From positions 310,001 to 374,000 of the forward strand of contig NZ_JBLFFL010000001.1 of NCBI RefSeq assembly GCF_051400755.1: a stretch of 64,000 nt of DNA. The letters run 5' to 3'. Shown in pieces: positions 8,676 to 17,430 of this stretch. Made by a program: the position numbers and the translations under genes. The notes beneath the pieces were generated by a model. The model saw only the letters and a list, made by a program, of their open reading frames with translations, ran no database searches and was not told the DNA's origin. The DNA is from Parapedobacter sp051400755. Its GTDB lineage: Bacteria; Bacteroidota; Bacteroidia; Sphingobacteriales; Sphingobacteriaceae. The stretch's first letter is position 1. Each line of letters begins with the position of its first letter.

Positions 8676-9560
8676 TCACGGCCGATTTTCGCTCCCCGCT
8701 TCAAATAGCATTTCAACGATGACACGCCATTGGAAGTCGGGCTGCAGTTGCCAAATCCTGACGTAGTTGCAGTTGAGCTGTTCATCTCCCATAGCCACTT
8801 TCGCGGTGCCATACGAATACGCCAGTTCACCGCTATAGGAGCGGTTGGCGACCAGTGACTTGGCCTGGATGGCCATATCCTGTTTCTGGATAAATTCAAG
8901 GATGTTCTCCTTTCCCACGATCGGTGTTTTCCACGGAAAATAGAAGCGGGCGTTATCGGCCAAAAATTCACCATACGCCACGGCCGCGCTGGATTTCAAT
9001 ACCGCCGACAGCAATTGGTCGTTGCTGCTGACGATCTCCTTCCGCTGCTGTATCCGCTCCTTCGTGCGAAACTTGGTGTAGTCTTTATCATCCGGTTCGA
9101 CATATGCGAGTTCGGGTTCCGTCTCGCCGCCTTTGTGCTCCACCTGCGCCCGAAGGTCTATTTTCCAATCGCCTTTGCGATCCCGCCGCCACACCGTCAG
9201 GTACTCTCCATACCGCTTGATGGCGCCGACACGCTGGAACGTCATCGAACCCGCGGTCACCCCCCACTCCATGCTCTTGGCGATCGCTGCAAATGTCGGC
9301 TTCCAGGTGAGTACATCGGGGATATTCGGCCGGTTGTTCAAATGCTCCAATGCATCCACCGGGGCGGGGGTAAAAAAGGTAGAGTTGCGGTCTACGACCG
9401 ACAGCAATGCGGCATGCGGCCCTTCGGTGGCCGACAGCCTCGCAGCCGCCCGGTCCGCCGACAGTAAACTGCCCACCTTGCCCATCACCTGTCCAAAGGC
9501 ATGGGCAGCAAAAAACATCAAAAAAACAAACGTACAGTACCGAATCATGTTGTGTGTCAT
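8676..9560 (-). CDS. exported NTF2-like (DUF4440-type) protein with two domains
   Basis: A 294-residue protein with a signal peptide (FFAAHAFG) and two repeated NTF2-like cone domains. The first is at about residues 35-155 (ending KIDLRAQVEH) and the second at about 180-290 (YGEFLADNARFYFPW and NYVRIWQLQPDFQWRVIVEM). This fold is used in small enzymes and binding proteins; no catalytic residue can be assigned. I choose the ATG at 9560, which overlaps the cysS stop codon by one base (TGATG); an upstream in-frame TTG at 9563 and a downstream ATG at 9545-9548 are alternatives. The tight coupling to cysS and der looks like operon position rather than shared function. Function unknown. Confidence 0.75.
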   Translation of the reverse strand: MTHNMIRYCTFVFLMFFAAHAFGQVMGKVGSLLSADRAAARLSATEGPHAALLSVVDRNSTFFTPAPVDALEHLNNRPNIPDVLTWKPTFAAIAKSMEWGVTAGSMTFQRVGAIKRYGEYLTVWRRDRKGDWKIDLRAQVEHKGGETEPELAYVEPDDKDYTKFRTKERIQQRKEIVSSNDQLLSAVLKSSAAVAYGEFLADNARFYFPWKTPIVGKENILEFIQKQDMAIQAKSLVANRSYSGELAYSYGTAKVAMGDEQLNCNYVRIWQLQPDFQWRVIVEMLFEAGSENRP

Positions 9561-11023
9561 CAAATCTTATTCCAAAGCGTGCCGTCTTTGCTGTCCTTTA
9601 GCTGGATACCGATGGCGTTCAACCCCTCCCTGATGCGATCGGATGCGGTATAGTCCTTATTTTGCTTGGCGTCATTGCGCAGGGCGATGACGACCGCCAT
9701 CAGCTTTTCGAAATCATCTGTGCCCGTATGGTCATCGACGAGCCCGAGCACATCATGCACAAAATGCTGCATCAACGTTCGTAACGCGTCTAGCGACGAC
9801 TCATCCAGGGCAAGCTTACCATCATACGCGCTGTTGATCATGCGCACGGCCTCAAACAGCTCCGCGATCAATACCGGACTGTTAAAATCGTCATGCATGG
9901 CCGTATAGCAACGTTGCTGCAATTCCCCGATATCCGATTCCCCTTTTTTGGCGGTTGGCTTCAGCTTGGGCAGCAGCGCCATGGCATTCATGAGCCGTTT
10001 ATACCCTTTATCGGCAGCTTCCAGCGCCTCGTTGGAGAAGTCGAGCGTACTCCGGTAATGCGCCTGCAACATGAAAAACCGGACCGCCATGGGCGAATAT
10101 CCACGGCTCAGCAGGGGATGGCTTCCGCTGAAGAGTTCATGGGGCAGGAAACCGTTTCCTGCGGATTTAGACATGCGGGCGCCATTGACCGTCAGCATAT
10201 TCGTGTGCATCCAGTACTTGGCGGGCTGCGTATGGTTGCAGGCCTGCGACTGCGCAATCTCATTGGTATGGTGCGTAGCGGCAAGGTCCATCCCGCCCCC
10301 GTGGATATCGAATTGGTCGCCGAGGTACTTGCTGCTCATCGCCGAGCACTCGATGTGCCATCCGGGGAAGCCTACGCTCCAGGGCGAGGGCCAACGCATG
10401 ATGTGCTCAGGCTTCGCTTTAATCCACAGCGCGAAATCGAGCCTGCCCCGCTTTTCATCCTGTCCATTCAACTCGCGCGTGTTGTTGAGCATATCCTCCA
10501 GCTTGCGGTTCGTGAGGATGGTATAGTCGTATTCCTTCACATATTTCTCCACGTCGAAGTACACGGTGCCATTCGCGACATATGCATATCCTTGATCGAT
10601 GATCCGTTTGACCATCTCGATCTGCTCGGAAATATGGCCGGTAGCGGTGGGTTCAATACTTGGCGGCAAGGTGTTGAAGAGTCGCAATACCTCATGGAAT
10701 CCCAGGGTGTACTTCTGTACAATCTCCATGGGCTCCAGTTGCTCCAATTTGGCCTTCTTTGCAAATTTGTCCTCCCCCTCGTCGCGGTCGCCTTCCAAGT
10801 GGCCCGCATCGGTGATGTTACGCACGTAACGCACCTTGTAGCCCAGATGAAGCAGGTACCGGAAGATCAGGTCAAAGGATACAAACGTGCGGCAGTTGCC
10901 TAAGTGCACATCGCTGTACACCGTGGGACCGCAGACATACATCCCCACGAAAGGCGGATTCAGCGGTTCGAACTTCTCTTTTTTTCTTGTTAACGTATTG
11001 TAAAGAACCAAACGGTTATCCAT
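9560..11023 (-). CDS. cysS: cysteine--tRNA ligase
   Basis: A 487-residue class I aminoacyl-tRNA synthetase that charges tRNA-Cys in the cytoplasm. Zinc and active-site motifs are in place: CGPTVYSDVHLGN (Cys31 is the first zinc ligand, HLGN at 40-43 is the HIGH motif), GWHIECSAMS, and the KMSKS loop as ARMSKSAGN. The C-terminal DALR-type helical region is present but short. Length fits bacterial CysRS. It begins 18 bases after the der stop, so it probably shares the der transcript, and its stop overlaps the following NTF2-like gene. Confidence 0.97.
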   Translation of the reverse strand: MDNRLVLYNTLTRKKEKFEPLNPPFVGMYVCGPTVYSDVHLGNCRTFVSFDLIFRYLLHLGYKVRYVRNITDAGHLEGDRDEGEDKFAKKAKLEQLEPMEIVQKYTLGFHEVLRLFNTLPPSIEPTATGHISEQIEMVKRIIDQGYAYVANGTVYFDVEKYVKEYDYTILTNRKLEDMLNNTRELNGQDEKRGRLDFALWIKAKPEHIMRWPSPWSVGFPGWHIECSAMSSKYLGDQFDIHGGGMDLAATHHTNEIAQSQACNHTQPAKYWMHTNMLTVNGARMSKSAGNGFLPHELFSGSHPLLSRGYSPMAVRFFMLQAHYRSTLDFSNEALEAADKGYKRLMNAMALLPKLKPTAKKGESDIGELQQRCYTAMHDDFNSPVLIAELFEAVRMINSAYDGKLALDESSLDALRTLMQHFVHDVLGLVDDHTGTDDFEKLMAVVIALRNDAKQNKDYTASDRIREGLNAIGIQLKDSKDGTLWNKI

Positions 11024-11041
11024 GGGCGCGAAAATACGAAT

Positions 11042-12343
11042 TTATTTCTGCCGGAAATACACCTCCACGGGCACCCCTTCAAAATCAAAGTTTTCGCGCA
11101 GCTTATTTTCTACGAAGCGCTTATAAGGCTCTTTAATGTACTGCGGCAGGTTGCAGAAAAAGGCAAACATCGGCGACTTGCCCCCTACCTGCGTGGCGTA
11201 TTTGATTTTGATATACTTGCCCTTAGTAGCCGGAGGCGGATTATGTTCAATGATGGGCAGCATCACGTCATTCAACTTCGAGGTCGACACTTTCTTTACC
11301 TTATTTTCATACACCTTGGTCGCCGCCTCTATCGCTTTGAAAATCCGTTGTTTCTCGGTGACCGACGTGAAGACGATGGGCACATCGGTAAAAGGCGCAA
11401 TTTTTTCACGGATCAGTTCCTCAAATACCTTGGTCGTCTTGTGGTTTTTCTCGATCAGGTCCCATTTGTTGACCAAAATGACGACCCCTTTGCGGTTCTT
11501 TTCGGCAAGGTGAAAAATATTGATGTCTTGCGCCTCTATCCCTTCGGTGGCATCCAGCATGAGGATCACCACATCCGATTCTTCCAATGCCTTGATGGTA
11601 CGCATCACCGAGTAAAACTCGATATTCTCCTTCACCTTGGTCTTACGGCGCAGACCGGCGGTGTCAATGAGGATAAAATCGTGTCCGTATTGATTATAAT
11701 GGATACCGATGGAATCGCGTGTGGTACCCGCTATGGGGGTCACGATGTTCCGATCTTTGCCGATGAGTGCATTGATCATGGAAGACTTGCCCACATTTGG
11801 CCTACCCACAATGGCATACTTCGGGCGTTCGTCTTCGTACTCCTCTTCCTGCTGGAAATGGGTCACCACCTCATCGAGCAGCTCACCCGTACCCGAACCG
11901 GTCATGGACGATATCGGGTAGATTTCGCCCAGTCCAAAGCTATAAAAAATGCTGGCCTCCTGCTGCAGTAGCGGGTGATCTACCTTATTGACGACTACAA
12001 ATACCGGCTTTTTGCTGCGGCGCAGCACATCTGCAATGGCATCGTCCAGGTCGGTGATACCGGTGGTCACATCCACCAAAAAGAGGATGACAGACGCCTC
12101 CTCGATGGCGATGAGCACCTGCTCACGGATAGCCGATTCGAACACATCTTCGGACCCATGCACATACCCGCCGGTATCCACCACCGTAAATTTCTTTCCG
12201 ATCCACTCGCCCTGTCCGTAATGCCGGTCGCGTGTCACCCCACTGAAGTCGTCCACGATCGCCTTGCGGCTTTCCGTCAGCCGGTTGTACAACGTGGATT
12301 TCCCCACGTTCGGCCGTCCTACTATTGCGATGATATTTGCCAT
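11042..12343 (-). CDS. der: ribosome-biogenesis GTPase Der (EngA)
   Basis: A 433-residue double GTPase needed for 50S ribosomal subunit maturation. Two G domains in tandem are clear: first P-loop GRPNVGKS at 9-16 with VVDTGG and NKVD at about 119-122; second P-loop GRPNVGKS at 180-187 with LIDTAGLRRK and NKWD. A C-terminal KH-like domain ends with VPVEVYFRQK. The start MANIIAIVGRPN leaves no room for a later start. A perfect -7 element ends only 7 bases before the ATG, so the transcript may be leaderless. Probably the first gene of a der-cysS-NTF2 operon. Confidence 0.97.
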   Translation of the reverse strand: MANIIAIVGRPNVGKSTLYNRLTESRKAIVDDFSGVTRDRHYGQGEWIGKKFTVVDTGGYVHGSEDVFESAIREQVLIAIEEASVILFLVDVTTGITDLDDAIADVLRRSKKPVFVVVNKVDHPLLQQEASIFYSFGLGEIYPISSMTGSGTGELLDEVVTHFQQEEEYEDERPKYAIVGRPNVGKSSMINALIGKDRNIVTPIAGTTRDSIGIHYNQYGHDFILIDTAGLRRKTKVKENIEFYSVMRTIKALEESDVVILMLDATEGIEAQDINIFHLAEKNRKGVVILVNKWDLIEKNHKTTKVFEELIREKIAPFTDVPIVFTSVTEKQRIFKAIEAATKVYENKVKKVSTSKLNDVMLPIIEHNPPPATKGKYIKIKYATQVGGKSPMFAFFCNLPQYIKEPYKRFVENKLRENFDFEGVPVEVYFRQK

Positions 12344-12350
12344 AAGGCTA

Positions 12351-12358
12351 CAAAGTTA
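12351..12358 (-). promoter_or_regulatory. putative -7 promoter element of der
   Basis: Minus-strand TAACTTTG, an exact TAnnTTTG match. Only seven bases (TAGCCTT) separate it from the der ATG, which would put the transcription start at or next to the start codon. No TTG was found at the usual distance upstream. Confidence 0.5.
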
Positions 12359-12380
12359 CGGATAAGGAACCGTAAAAGGC

Positions 12381-13898
12381 TTATGTTGCCTTCAGTTGCT
12401 TCAAAATATCGTCCAGGTAGGCACGCTCATTGGCCAGCCGCGGCACCTTATTTTGGCCGCCCAATTTTCCGCGCGACTTCATCCAGCGGTAGAAAGTTCC
12501 ATCCGGCGCCAGGTGAATGATCGGGAAGCGCAGCGCCAGGTTGTTGAACCGCTTGGCATCATAATCCGAGTTGACTTCGCGCAACGTGGCATCCAATACC
12601 TTGCAGAAGGCATCGAAATCATCCGGCTGCACTTCAAACTCAATAACCCACTCATGCGCCCCCGCGTCATCTCCCTTGAAATAAACCGGACCGGCAGTGT
12701 AGTCGCGTATAGACGCCCCTGTCTCTGCGCAGGCCCGCTCCAGCGCATGATCAGCATTATCCACGATGAGTTCCTCGCCAAAGGTATTGATATACTGTTT
12801 GGTGCGCCCGGTAATCTGGATACGGTAAGGGTGCAGGCTGACAAACTTGATCGTATCGCCCAATAGGTAACGCCATAAACCCGCATTGGTGGAGATGATC
12901 AGCGCGTAGTTTTTACCGAGTTCCACCTCGTGGAGGCCCAGTGTCCGGGGATGTTCATCATGCAGGTTTTCCATCGGCAGAAACTCATAGTAAATGCCAT
13001 AATCAAGCATGAGCAAAAGATCATCCGAATCCGATTGGTCCTGCAGGGCGAAATATCCTTCCGAGGCATTGTAATTTTCCAGGTAGTACATCTCGTCCGA
13101 AGGGATGAGCTTCTTGAACTGCTCGCGATAGGGCTTGAAACTGACCCCGCCATGGCTGTAAAATTCGAGGTTGGGCCATACCTCCAAGAGGTTTTCCTTG
13201 CCCGTGATTTCGAGGATACGCTTAGCCAGTACCACATTCCACGTCGGCACACCCGAGATGTTGGTCACGTTTTCCCGGATGGTCAGCTGGGCCACATTTT
13301 CAATTTTCTCCTCAAAATTAGGGTTCAGCGTCGTCTCCAGGTCGGGCGTCCGGTTAAATTCGGCCCAAAAAGGAAGGTTTCGGATGATGATAGACGACAA
13401 GTCGCCATAATACGAATCGGAGTTGAAGCTGTTGATCTGCGAACTTCCCCCTAAGATCACCGCCTTACCGGTCAGGATCTTCGTGTTGGGCCGGTTGTGA
13501 CAGTACACCGAAAGCATGTCTTTGCCTCCTTGGAAATGGCAGTCTTCCAGCGCTTCTTCGCTTACGGGGATAAACTTGCTGCGATCTGCCGTTGTACCCG
13601 ATGATTTGGCAAACCACTTGATGTCAGACGGCCACAGGACATTCTGTTCACCCTTGATCATCCGGTCGATATATGGTTTCAGGCTATTGTAGTCCTGTAT
13701 GGGTACCCGTTCCTTGAAAATTTCAGGCGTAAGAATGGAGTTGTAATCGTACTTCTTCCCCCATTCCGTGGCCTCGGCCGTGGAGATAAGGCTTTGGAAC
13801 CACTCTTCCTGCACCTCATGCGGATACTTCATGAAGAGCTCAATCTGGTGAATGCGCTTTTTCATGATCCACGTGAATATCGAATTGAAGAGGGCCAT
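12381..13898 (-). CDS. GH3 auxin-responsive-promoter family acyl-adenylating protein
   Basis: A 505-residue member of the GH3 family, which in plants conjugates amino acids to hormones through an acyl-adenylate; the bacterial role is unknown. The ATP-binding motif appears as SSGTTADRSKFIPVS, and the family pattern YNASEGYFALQD and GLWRYLLGDTIKF is present. I place the start at the ATG at 13898 (MALFNSIFTWIMKK), one base after the lptB stop codon; a longer frame would overlap lptB. The order recJ-lptB-GH3 on one strand with tight junctions implies one transcript. No signal peptide is seen, so the protein is cytoplasmic. Family call strong, function open. Confidence 0.88.
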   Translation of the reverse strand: MALFNSIFTWIMKKRIHQIELFMKYPHEVQEEWFQSLISTAEATEWGKKYDYNSILTPEIFKERVPIQDYNSLKPYIDRMIKGEQNVLWPSDIKWFAKSSGTTADRSKFIPVSEEALEDCHFQGGKDMLSVYCHNRPNTKILTGKAVILGGSSQINSFNSDSYYGDLSSIIIRNLPFWAEFNRTPDLETTLNPNFEEKIENVAQLTIRENVTNISGVPTWNVVLAKRILEITGKENLLEVWPNLEFYSHGGVSFKPYREQFKKLIPSDEMYYLENYNASEGYFALQDQSDSDDLLLMLDYGIYYEFLPMENLHDEHPRTLGLHEVELGKNYALIISTNAGLWRYLLGDTIKFVSLHPYRIQITGRTKQYINTFGEELIVDNADHALERACAETGASIRDYTAGPVYFKGDDAGAHEWVIEFEVQPDDFDAFCKVLDATLREVNSDYDAKRFNNLALRFPIIHLAPDGTFYRWMKSRGKLGGQNKVPRLANERAYLDDILKQLKAT

Positions 13899-13899
13899 A

Positions 13900-14634
13900 T
13901 TAAAGCTTCTTTCTTCGTAGCTCAAAATTGCGTCCCAGGTAAAACTTCCTGGCCATCTCATTCACGGCGATTTCCTCGGGCGTACCGGCAAGCATGATCT
14001 TGCCTTCGGTAAGCAGATAAGCCCGATCCGTTATCGATAGCGTTTCCTGCACGTTGTGGTCGGTGATCAGGATACCAATGTTGCGGTGCTTGAGTTTAGA
14101 AACGATGGTCTGGATCTCCTCTACCGCAATAGGGTCTACCCCTGCAAAGGGCTCATCCAGCAGGATGAAATGAGGGTTGGCGGCCAATGCCCGGGCAATT
14201 TCCGTACGGCGGCGTTCGCCGCCCGACAGCAGGTCGCCCCGATTCTTGCGCACCCGATTAAGGCTGAACTCCGCCAGCAGTTCCTCCAATTTCTCTTTTC
14301 GCTCGGCTTTATCCTTATAATGGATTTCCAATACCGCCATGATGTTATTTTCCACCGAAAGCTTGCGGAATACCGATGCCTCTTGCGCGAGGTAGCCAAT
14401 GCCCCGTTGTGCCCTGCGGTACATCGGGTCTTCTGTGATCTCCTCGCCATCGAGGTATACATGGCCTTCATTGGGTTTGATGAGCCCTACAATCATGTAG
14501 AACGATGTCGTCTTGCCAGCACCATTCGGTCCCAGCAACCCTACGATCTCCCCCTGCGACACGTCAAACGACACGTCGTTTACCACCGTGCGCTGCCGAT
14601 ATTTCTTGATGAGGTGTTCTGCTTTTAAGATCAT
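13900..14634 (-). CDS. lptB: LPS export ABC transporter ATP-binding protein LptB
   Basis: A 244-residue ABC ATPase that powers lipopolysaccharide extraction from the inner membrane with LptF/LptG. Walker A is GPNGAGKT at 35-42, the signature LSGGE is at 136-140 and Walker B FILLDEP at 156-162, with ITDHNVQETL carrying the switch His. The LptB-specific feel comes from SFYMIVGLIKPNEGHVYLDGEEIT and GIGYLAQEASVFRKLSVENN. It overlaps the recJ stop by four bases (ATGA) and is followed by the GH3-family gene. The partner membrane proteins are not in this window. Confidence 0.96.
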   Translation of the reverse strand: MILKAEHLIKKYRQRTVVNDVSFDVSQGEIVGLLGPNGAGKTTSFYMIVGLIKPNEGHVYLDGEEITEDPMYRRAQRGIGYLAQEASVFRKLSVENNIMAVLEIHYKDKAERKEKLEELLAEFSLNRVRKNRGDLLSGGERRRTEIARALAANPHFILLDEPFAGVDPIAVEEIQTIVSKLKHRNIGILITDHNVQETLSITDRAYLLTEGKIMLAGTPEEIAVNEMARKFYLGRNFELRRKKL

Positions 14635-16334
14635 TGCAACCTAATGTCCTTTACATTCAATTGGATTCTCCGTTTATCACGCCATACATTCTCCTCGATG
14701 GCATAGCAGATATCAATGGGTTTGCCGCTGTTGACCAAGGCTGCATAGCTTCCCAGCCCGAATGCGATACAATCAAACGCGGCGGTACCCTCCTGCATCA
14801 CGGTCATCTTGAGGTGGCTTCCACCCACCACCATGGCCTGTCCGCAGCTGTAAACCTGTTTGCTCAAAAACAATGGCGTTTCATTCTGCGGACCAAATGG
14901 CTCAAACTGCTGCAAAATACGGAAAAATTTGGCATTGATATCCGATAATCGCAGTACCGCATCGATCACGATCTCGCGCTCGAGCATACCCGGCAAGATA
15001 CTGGCCGATACCACTTCTTCAAAACGCTGTTCAAACAGTGCCACATTTTCGGGCTTCATGGTGAGGCCCGCCGCGTATTTATGCCCGCCAAACTGGTCAA
15101 GCAGGTCGCTGCAAGCGCTCAGCGCTCCATACAGGTCAAATCCCACCACCGAGCGGGCGGAGCCTGATACGTGTCCGTTTGTTTGCGTGAGCACCACCGT
15201 GGGGCGGTAGTATTTCTCCGTCAGGCGGGTCGCCACGATGCCGATGACACCCTTATGCCAGTCGGGCCTGAATACCACGGTTGAGTTCCGCTGCTGCAAC
15301 ACCTCATCGCCATCGATGATGGCCAGCGCTTCCTCGGTGATGCGCAGGTCAAAATCCTTCCGCTGCGAATTTTGCTCATCGATGCTGCTGCTATACACCG
15401 CGGCTTCATGCAGCGACTTGGATATCAGCAGCTTCACCGCATCCTTGGCATGGTCTATCCTCCCCGCGGCATTGATACGCGGACCAATCTGAAAAACGAT
15501 GTCATTGACCGTAAACCGGCCGCTCTTATGCGTCGATAGGTCGATGAGTGATTGCAGCCCGCAGCAAGGGTTGCTATTGAGCTTCTGTAGCCCAAAGTGC
15601 GCGAGTATCCGGTTTTCACCGGTGATCGGCACCATATCCGAAGCGATGCCCACGGCCACCAGATCCAGGTACTGATAGCACTGGTTGATGTCCATGTTGT
15701 TTTTCTGGATAAAGGCTTGGATGATCTTAAAGCCGATACCACACCCCGCCAGTTCCTTATACGGGTAAGCACAATCCGGGCGTTTGGGATCCAGCACCGC
15801 CACCGCCTCCGGCAGGCGATCGCCGGGGAGGTGATGGTCGCCGATGATAAAATCGATGCCGCGCTCGTTGGCGTAAGCGATCTTGTCCAGCGATTTGATG
15901 CCGCAATCCAACGCAATAATGAGTGTAAAACCGTTTTCCGCGGCATAGTCAATGCCCTGGGTGGATATGCCATACCCCTCGGCATAGCGGTCGGGCAGGT
16001 AAAACTCCAGCCGGGAGTGAAACTGCCTGAAAAAACTGTACACCACCGCCACGGCGGTGGTACCATCCACGTCATAGTCGCCATAGACCAACACCTTCTC
16101 CTTATTGCCTATTGCCCGCTCGATACGGTCGATCGCCCGGTCCATATCGCGCATGAGGAATGGATCGTGCAGCAATGACAGATCCGGACGGAAAAACCGA
16201 CGGGCATACTCGAAGCTTTCCACGCCCCGATTCACCAGCAAATCAGCCAGCACAGCTTCTACGCCTAGTTCCCCACGGAGCCGTTGCGATGCCGCCAGGT
16301 TGCTACAAGAAGCGATTGCCCATCTTTTTTGCAT
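14631..16334 (-). CDS. recJ: single-stranded-DNA-specific exonuclease RecJ
   Basis: A 567-residue 5'-3' exonuclease of the DHH phosphoesterase superfamily, used in recombination and mismatch repair. Catalytic motifs are GDYDVDG at 85-91, ALDCG at 141-145 and DHH at 166-168 (GDHHLPGDRL), followed by the DHHA1 domain with GGHKYAAGLTMK and a C-terminal OB-fold region. Length is normal for RecJ. It is the first gene of the recJ-lptB-GH3 transcript; a TAAATTTG -7 element lies 20 bases upstream of its ATG, back-to-back with the promoter of the divergent MBL gene. Confidence 0.96.
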   Translation of the reverse strand: MQKRWAIASCSNLAASQRLRGELGVEAVLADLLVNRGVESFEYARRFFRPDLSLLHDPFLMRDMDRAIDRIERAIGNKEKVLVYGDYDVDGTTAVAVVYSFFRQFHSRLEFYLPDRYAEGYGISTQGIDYAAENGFTLIIALDCGIKSLDKIAYANERGIDFIIGDHHLPGDRLPEAVAVLDPKRPDCAYPYKELAGCGIGFKIIQAFIQKNNMDINQCYQYLDLVAVGIASDMVPITGENRILAHFGLQKLNSNPCCGLQSLIDLSTHKSGRFTVNDIVFQIGPRINAAGRIDHAKDAVKLLISKSLHEAAVYSSSIDEQNSQRKDFDLRITEEALAIIDGDEVLQQRNSTVVFRPDWHKGVIGIVATRLTEKYYRPTVVLTQTNGHVSGSARSVVGFDLYGALSACSDLLDQFGGHKYAAGLTMKPENVALFEQRFEEVVSASILPGMLEREIVIDAVLRLSDINAKFFRILQQFEPFGPQNETPLFLSKQVYSCGQAMVVGGSHLKMTVMQEGTAAFDCIAFGLGSYAALVNSGKPIDICYAIEENVWRDKRRIQLNVKDIRLQ

Positions 16335-16354
16335 ATGTTTCCTCTATGAAAAGG

Positions 16355-16362
16355 CAAATTTA
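16355..16362 (-). promoter_or_regulatory. putative -7 promoter element of recJ-lptB-GH3
   Basis: Minus-strand TAAATTTG, exact TAnnTTTG, 20 bases upstream of the recJ start codon. It is separated by two bases from a plus-strand -7 element at 16365-16372. Confidence 0.55.
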
Positions 16363-16364
16363 TC

Positions 16365-16372
16365 TAAGTTTG
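16365..16372 (+). promoter_or_regulatory. putative -7 promoter element of the MBL-fold gene
   Basis: Plus-strand TAAGTTTG, exact TAnnTTTG, 28 bases upstream of the ATG at 16401. It diverges from the recJ -7 element two bases away. Confidence 0.55.
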
Positions 16373-16400
16373 TGCACTACGAAGCGGTAAAGATAAAAAC

Positions 16401-17180
16401 ATGCAGGCACATTCCTTATTCGAAGGTTCATTTTCCGTCGATTCATCCAAAAAGTTCGTTCCGTTTGACGCCTCCAAAGACAGTAAAAAAGACCGTCCGG
16501 GATCGCTATTCATCCATGTACACCCATTCCTGGTCGAGTCCGGGGACGGGCTGCTGCTCCTCGATACCGGCATCGGTTTCGCCGACGATGATGGCGACCT
16601 GCAATTGCATGACAACATCCGCAAGGCAGGGTTCGACCCCGCAGACGTGCGGTACGTGCTGCTCTCTCATTTGCATAAAGACCATGCAGGCGGCATGGTG
16701 GCAGACAGCAACGGGCGGCTCCGCCTAGCCTTCCCCGATGCAGAGTACGTGGTGCAAGCGGGCGAATGGGAGGATGCCTACAGCGGCAAGTCCGATTCGT
16801 ACCGAACCGAGATTTTTGACGTCCTCCAGCGGAGCGGCAACTTGCTGCTCGTGTCGGGAGATGGGGTGTTGACCAATGAGATTCGTTACGAGCTATCGGG
16901 CGGCCACACGCCCCACCATCAGGTATTCCATATCCACAGCGGCGGCGAGCACTACTTCTTCGGCGGCGACGAAGCGCCCGAGCCCGAACAATTTTTCCGG
17001 CAGTTTGCCGCCAAATACGATTACGACGGCCGCAAGTCCATGGCCCTGCGCCAGCAGTACTGGGAGCAAGGCAGCATTGAAGGCTGGATCTTCCTCATGT
17101 ACCATTCCACCAACATCGCCATTGGCCGGCCAGAGCCGAAAGAAAATGGCGATTACCGGCTGATGGATGCCACAGCGTAA
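16401..17180 (+). CDS. MBL-fold metallo-hydrolase
   Basis: A 259-residue metallo-beta-lactamase-fold hydrolase. The metal-binding motif HLHKDHAGG gives His90, His92, Asp94 and His95; further ligands are the His in SGGHTPHHQVFHI and the Asp in FFGGDEAPEP. No signal peptide is visible, so it is cytoplasmic. The family covers lactonases, glyoxalase II, quorum-quenching enzymes and many unknowns; the closest resemblance by eye is to the AHL-lactonase-like branch, but I cannot assign a substrate. The gene stands alone between divergent recJ and convergent dinB. Confidence 0.88.
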   Translation: MQAHSLFEGSFSVDSSKKFVPFDASKDSKKDRPGSLFIHVHPFLVESGDGLLLLDTGIGFADDDGDLQLHDNIRKAGFDPADVRYVLLSHLHKDHAGGMVADSNGRLRLAFPDAEYVVQAGEWEDAYSGKSDSYRTEIFDVLQRSGNLLLVSGDGVLTNEIRYELSGGHTPHHQVFHIHSGGEHYFFGGDEAPEPEQFFRQFAAKYDYDGRKSMALRQQYWEQGSIEGWIFLMYHSTNIAIGRPEPKENGDYRLMDATA

Positions 17181-17430
17181 AACTGCATCATGCCGGACAT
17201 CGTCATCTATTGGAAGCATGGGCAGTAGATGGAGGCGTGCATGGGGGCCAACGCCAAACGGCGGTGCATCATCGGGTAGTCAGCTGGCTATCAGGGTGCG
17301 GTCACCTTACTGTAAGGGTGCGAAAAACACCCGGCGGACAGCCAGTTGACAGCAGGCAGGAAGCCAATTCACGCGCGGCGGTCTGGCAGCGGTCCGGCAG
17401 CAGATAGGCCGGCGTCGGTGTAAATAGTCT
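17181..17430. other. intergenic region between convergent MBL and dinB genes
   Basis: A 250-base G+C-rich gap at the 3' ends of two convergent genes. I see no convincing gene, tRNA or strong terminator hairpin. A 65-codon open frame at 17210-17407 has an arginine/glycine-rich composition typical of a chance frame. Confidence 0.4.

Noticed and set aside
9893..10903. 336-codon plus-strand open frame opposite cysS
   Set aside because: Antisense to an unmistakable CysRS; no motif.
17210..17407. 65-codon open frame in the MBL-dinB gap
   Set aside because: Arg/Gly-rich chance-like composition, no ribosome site or family resemblance.
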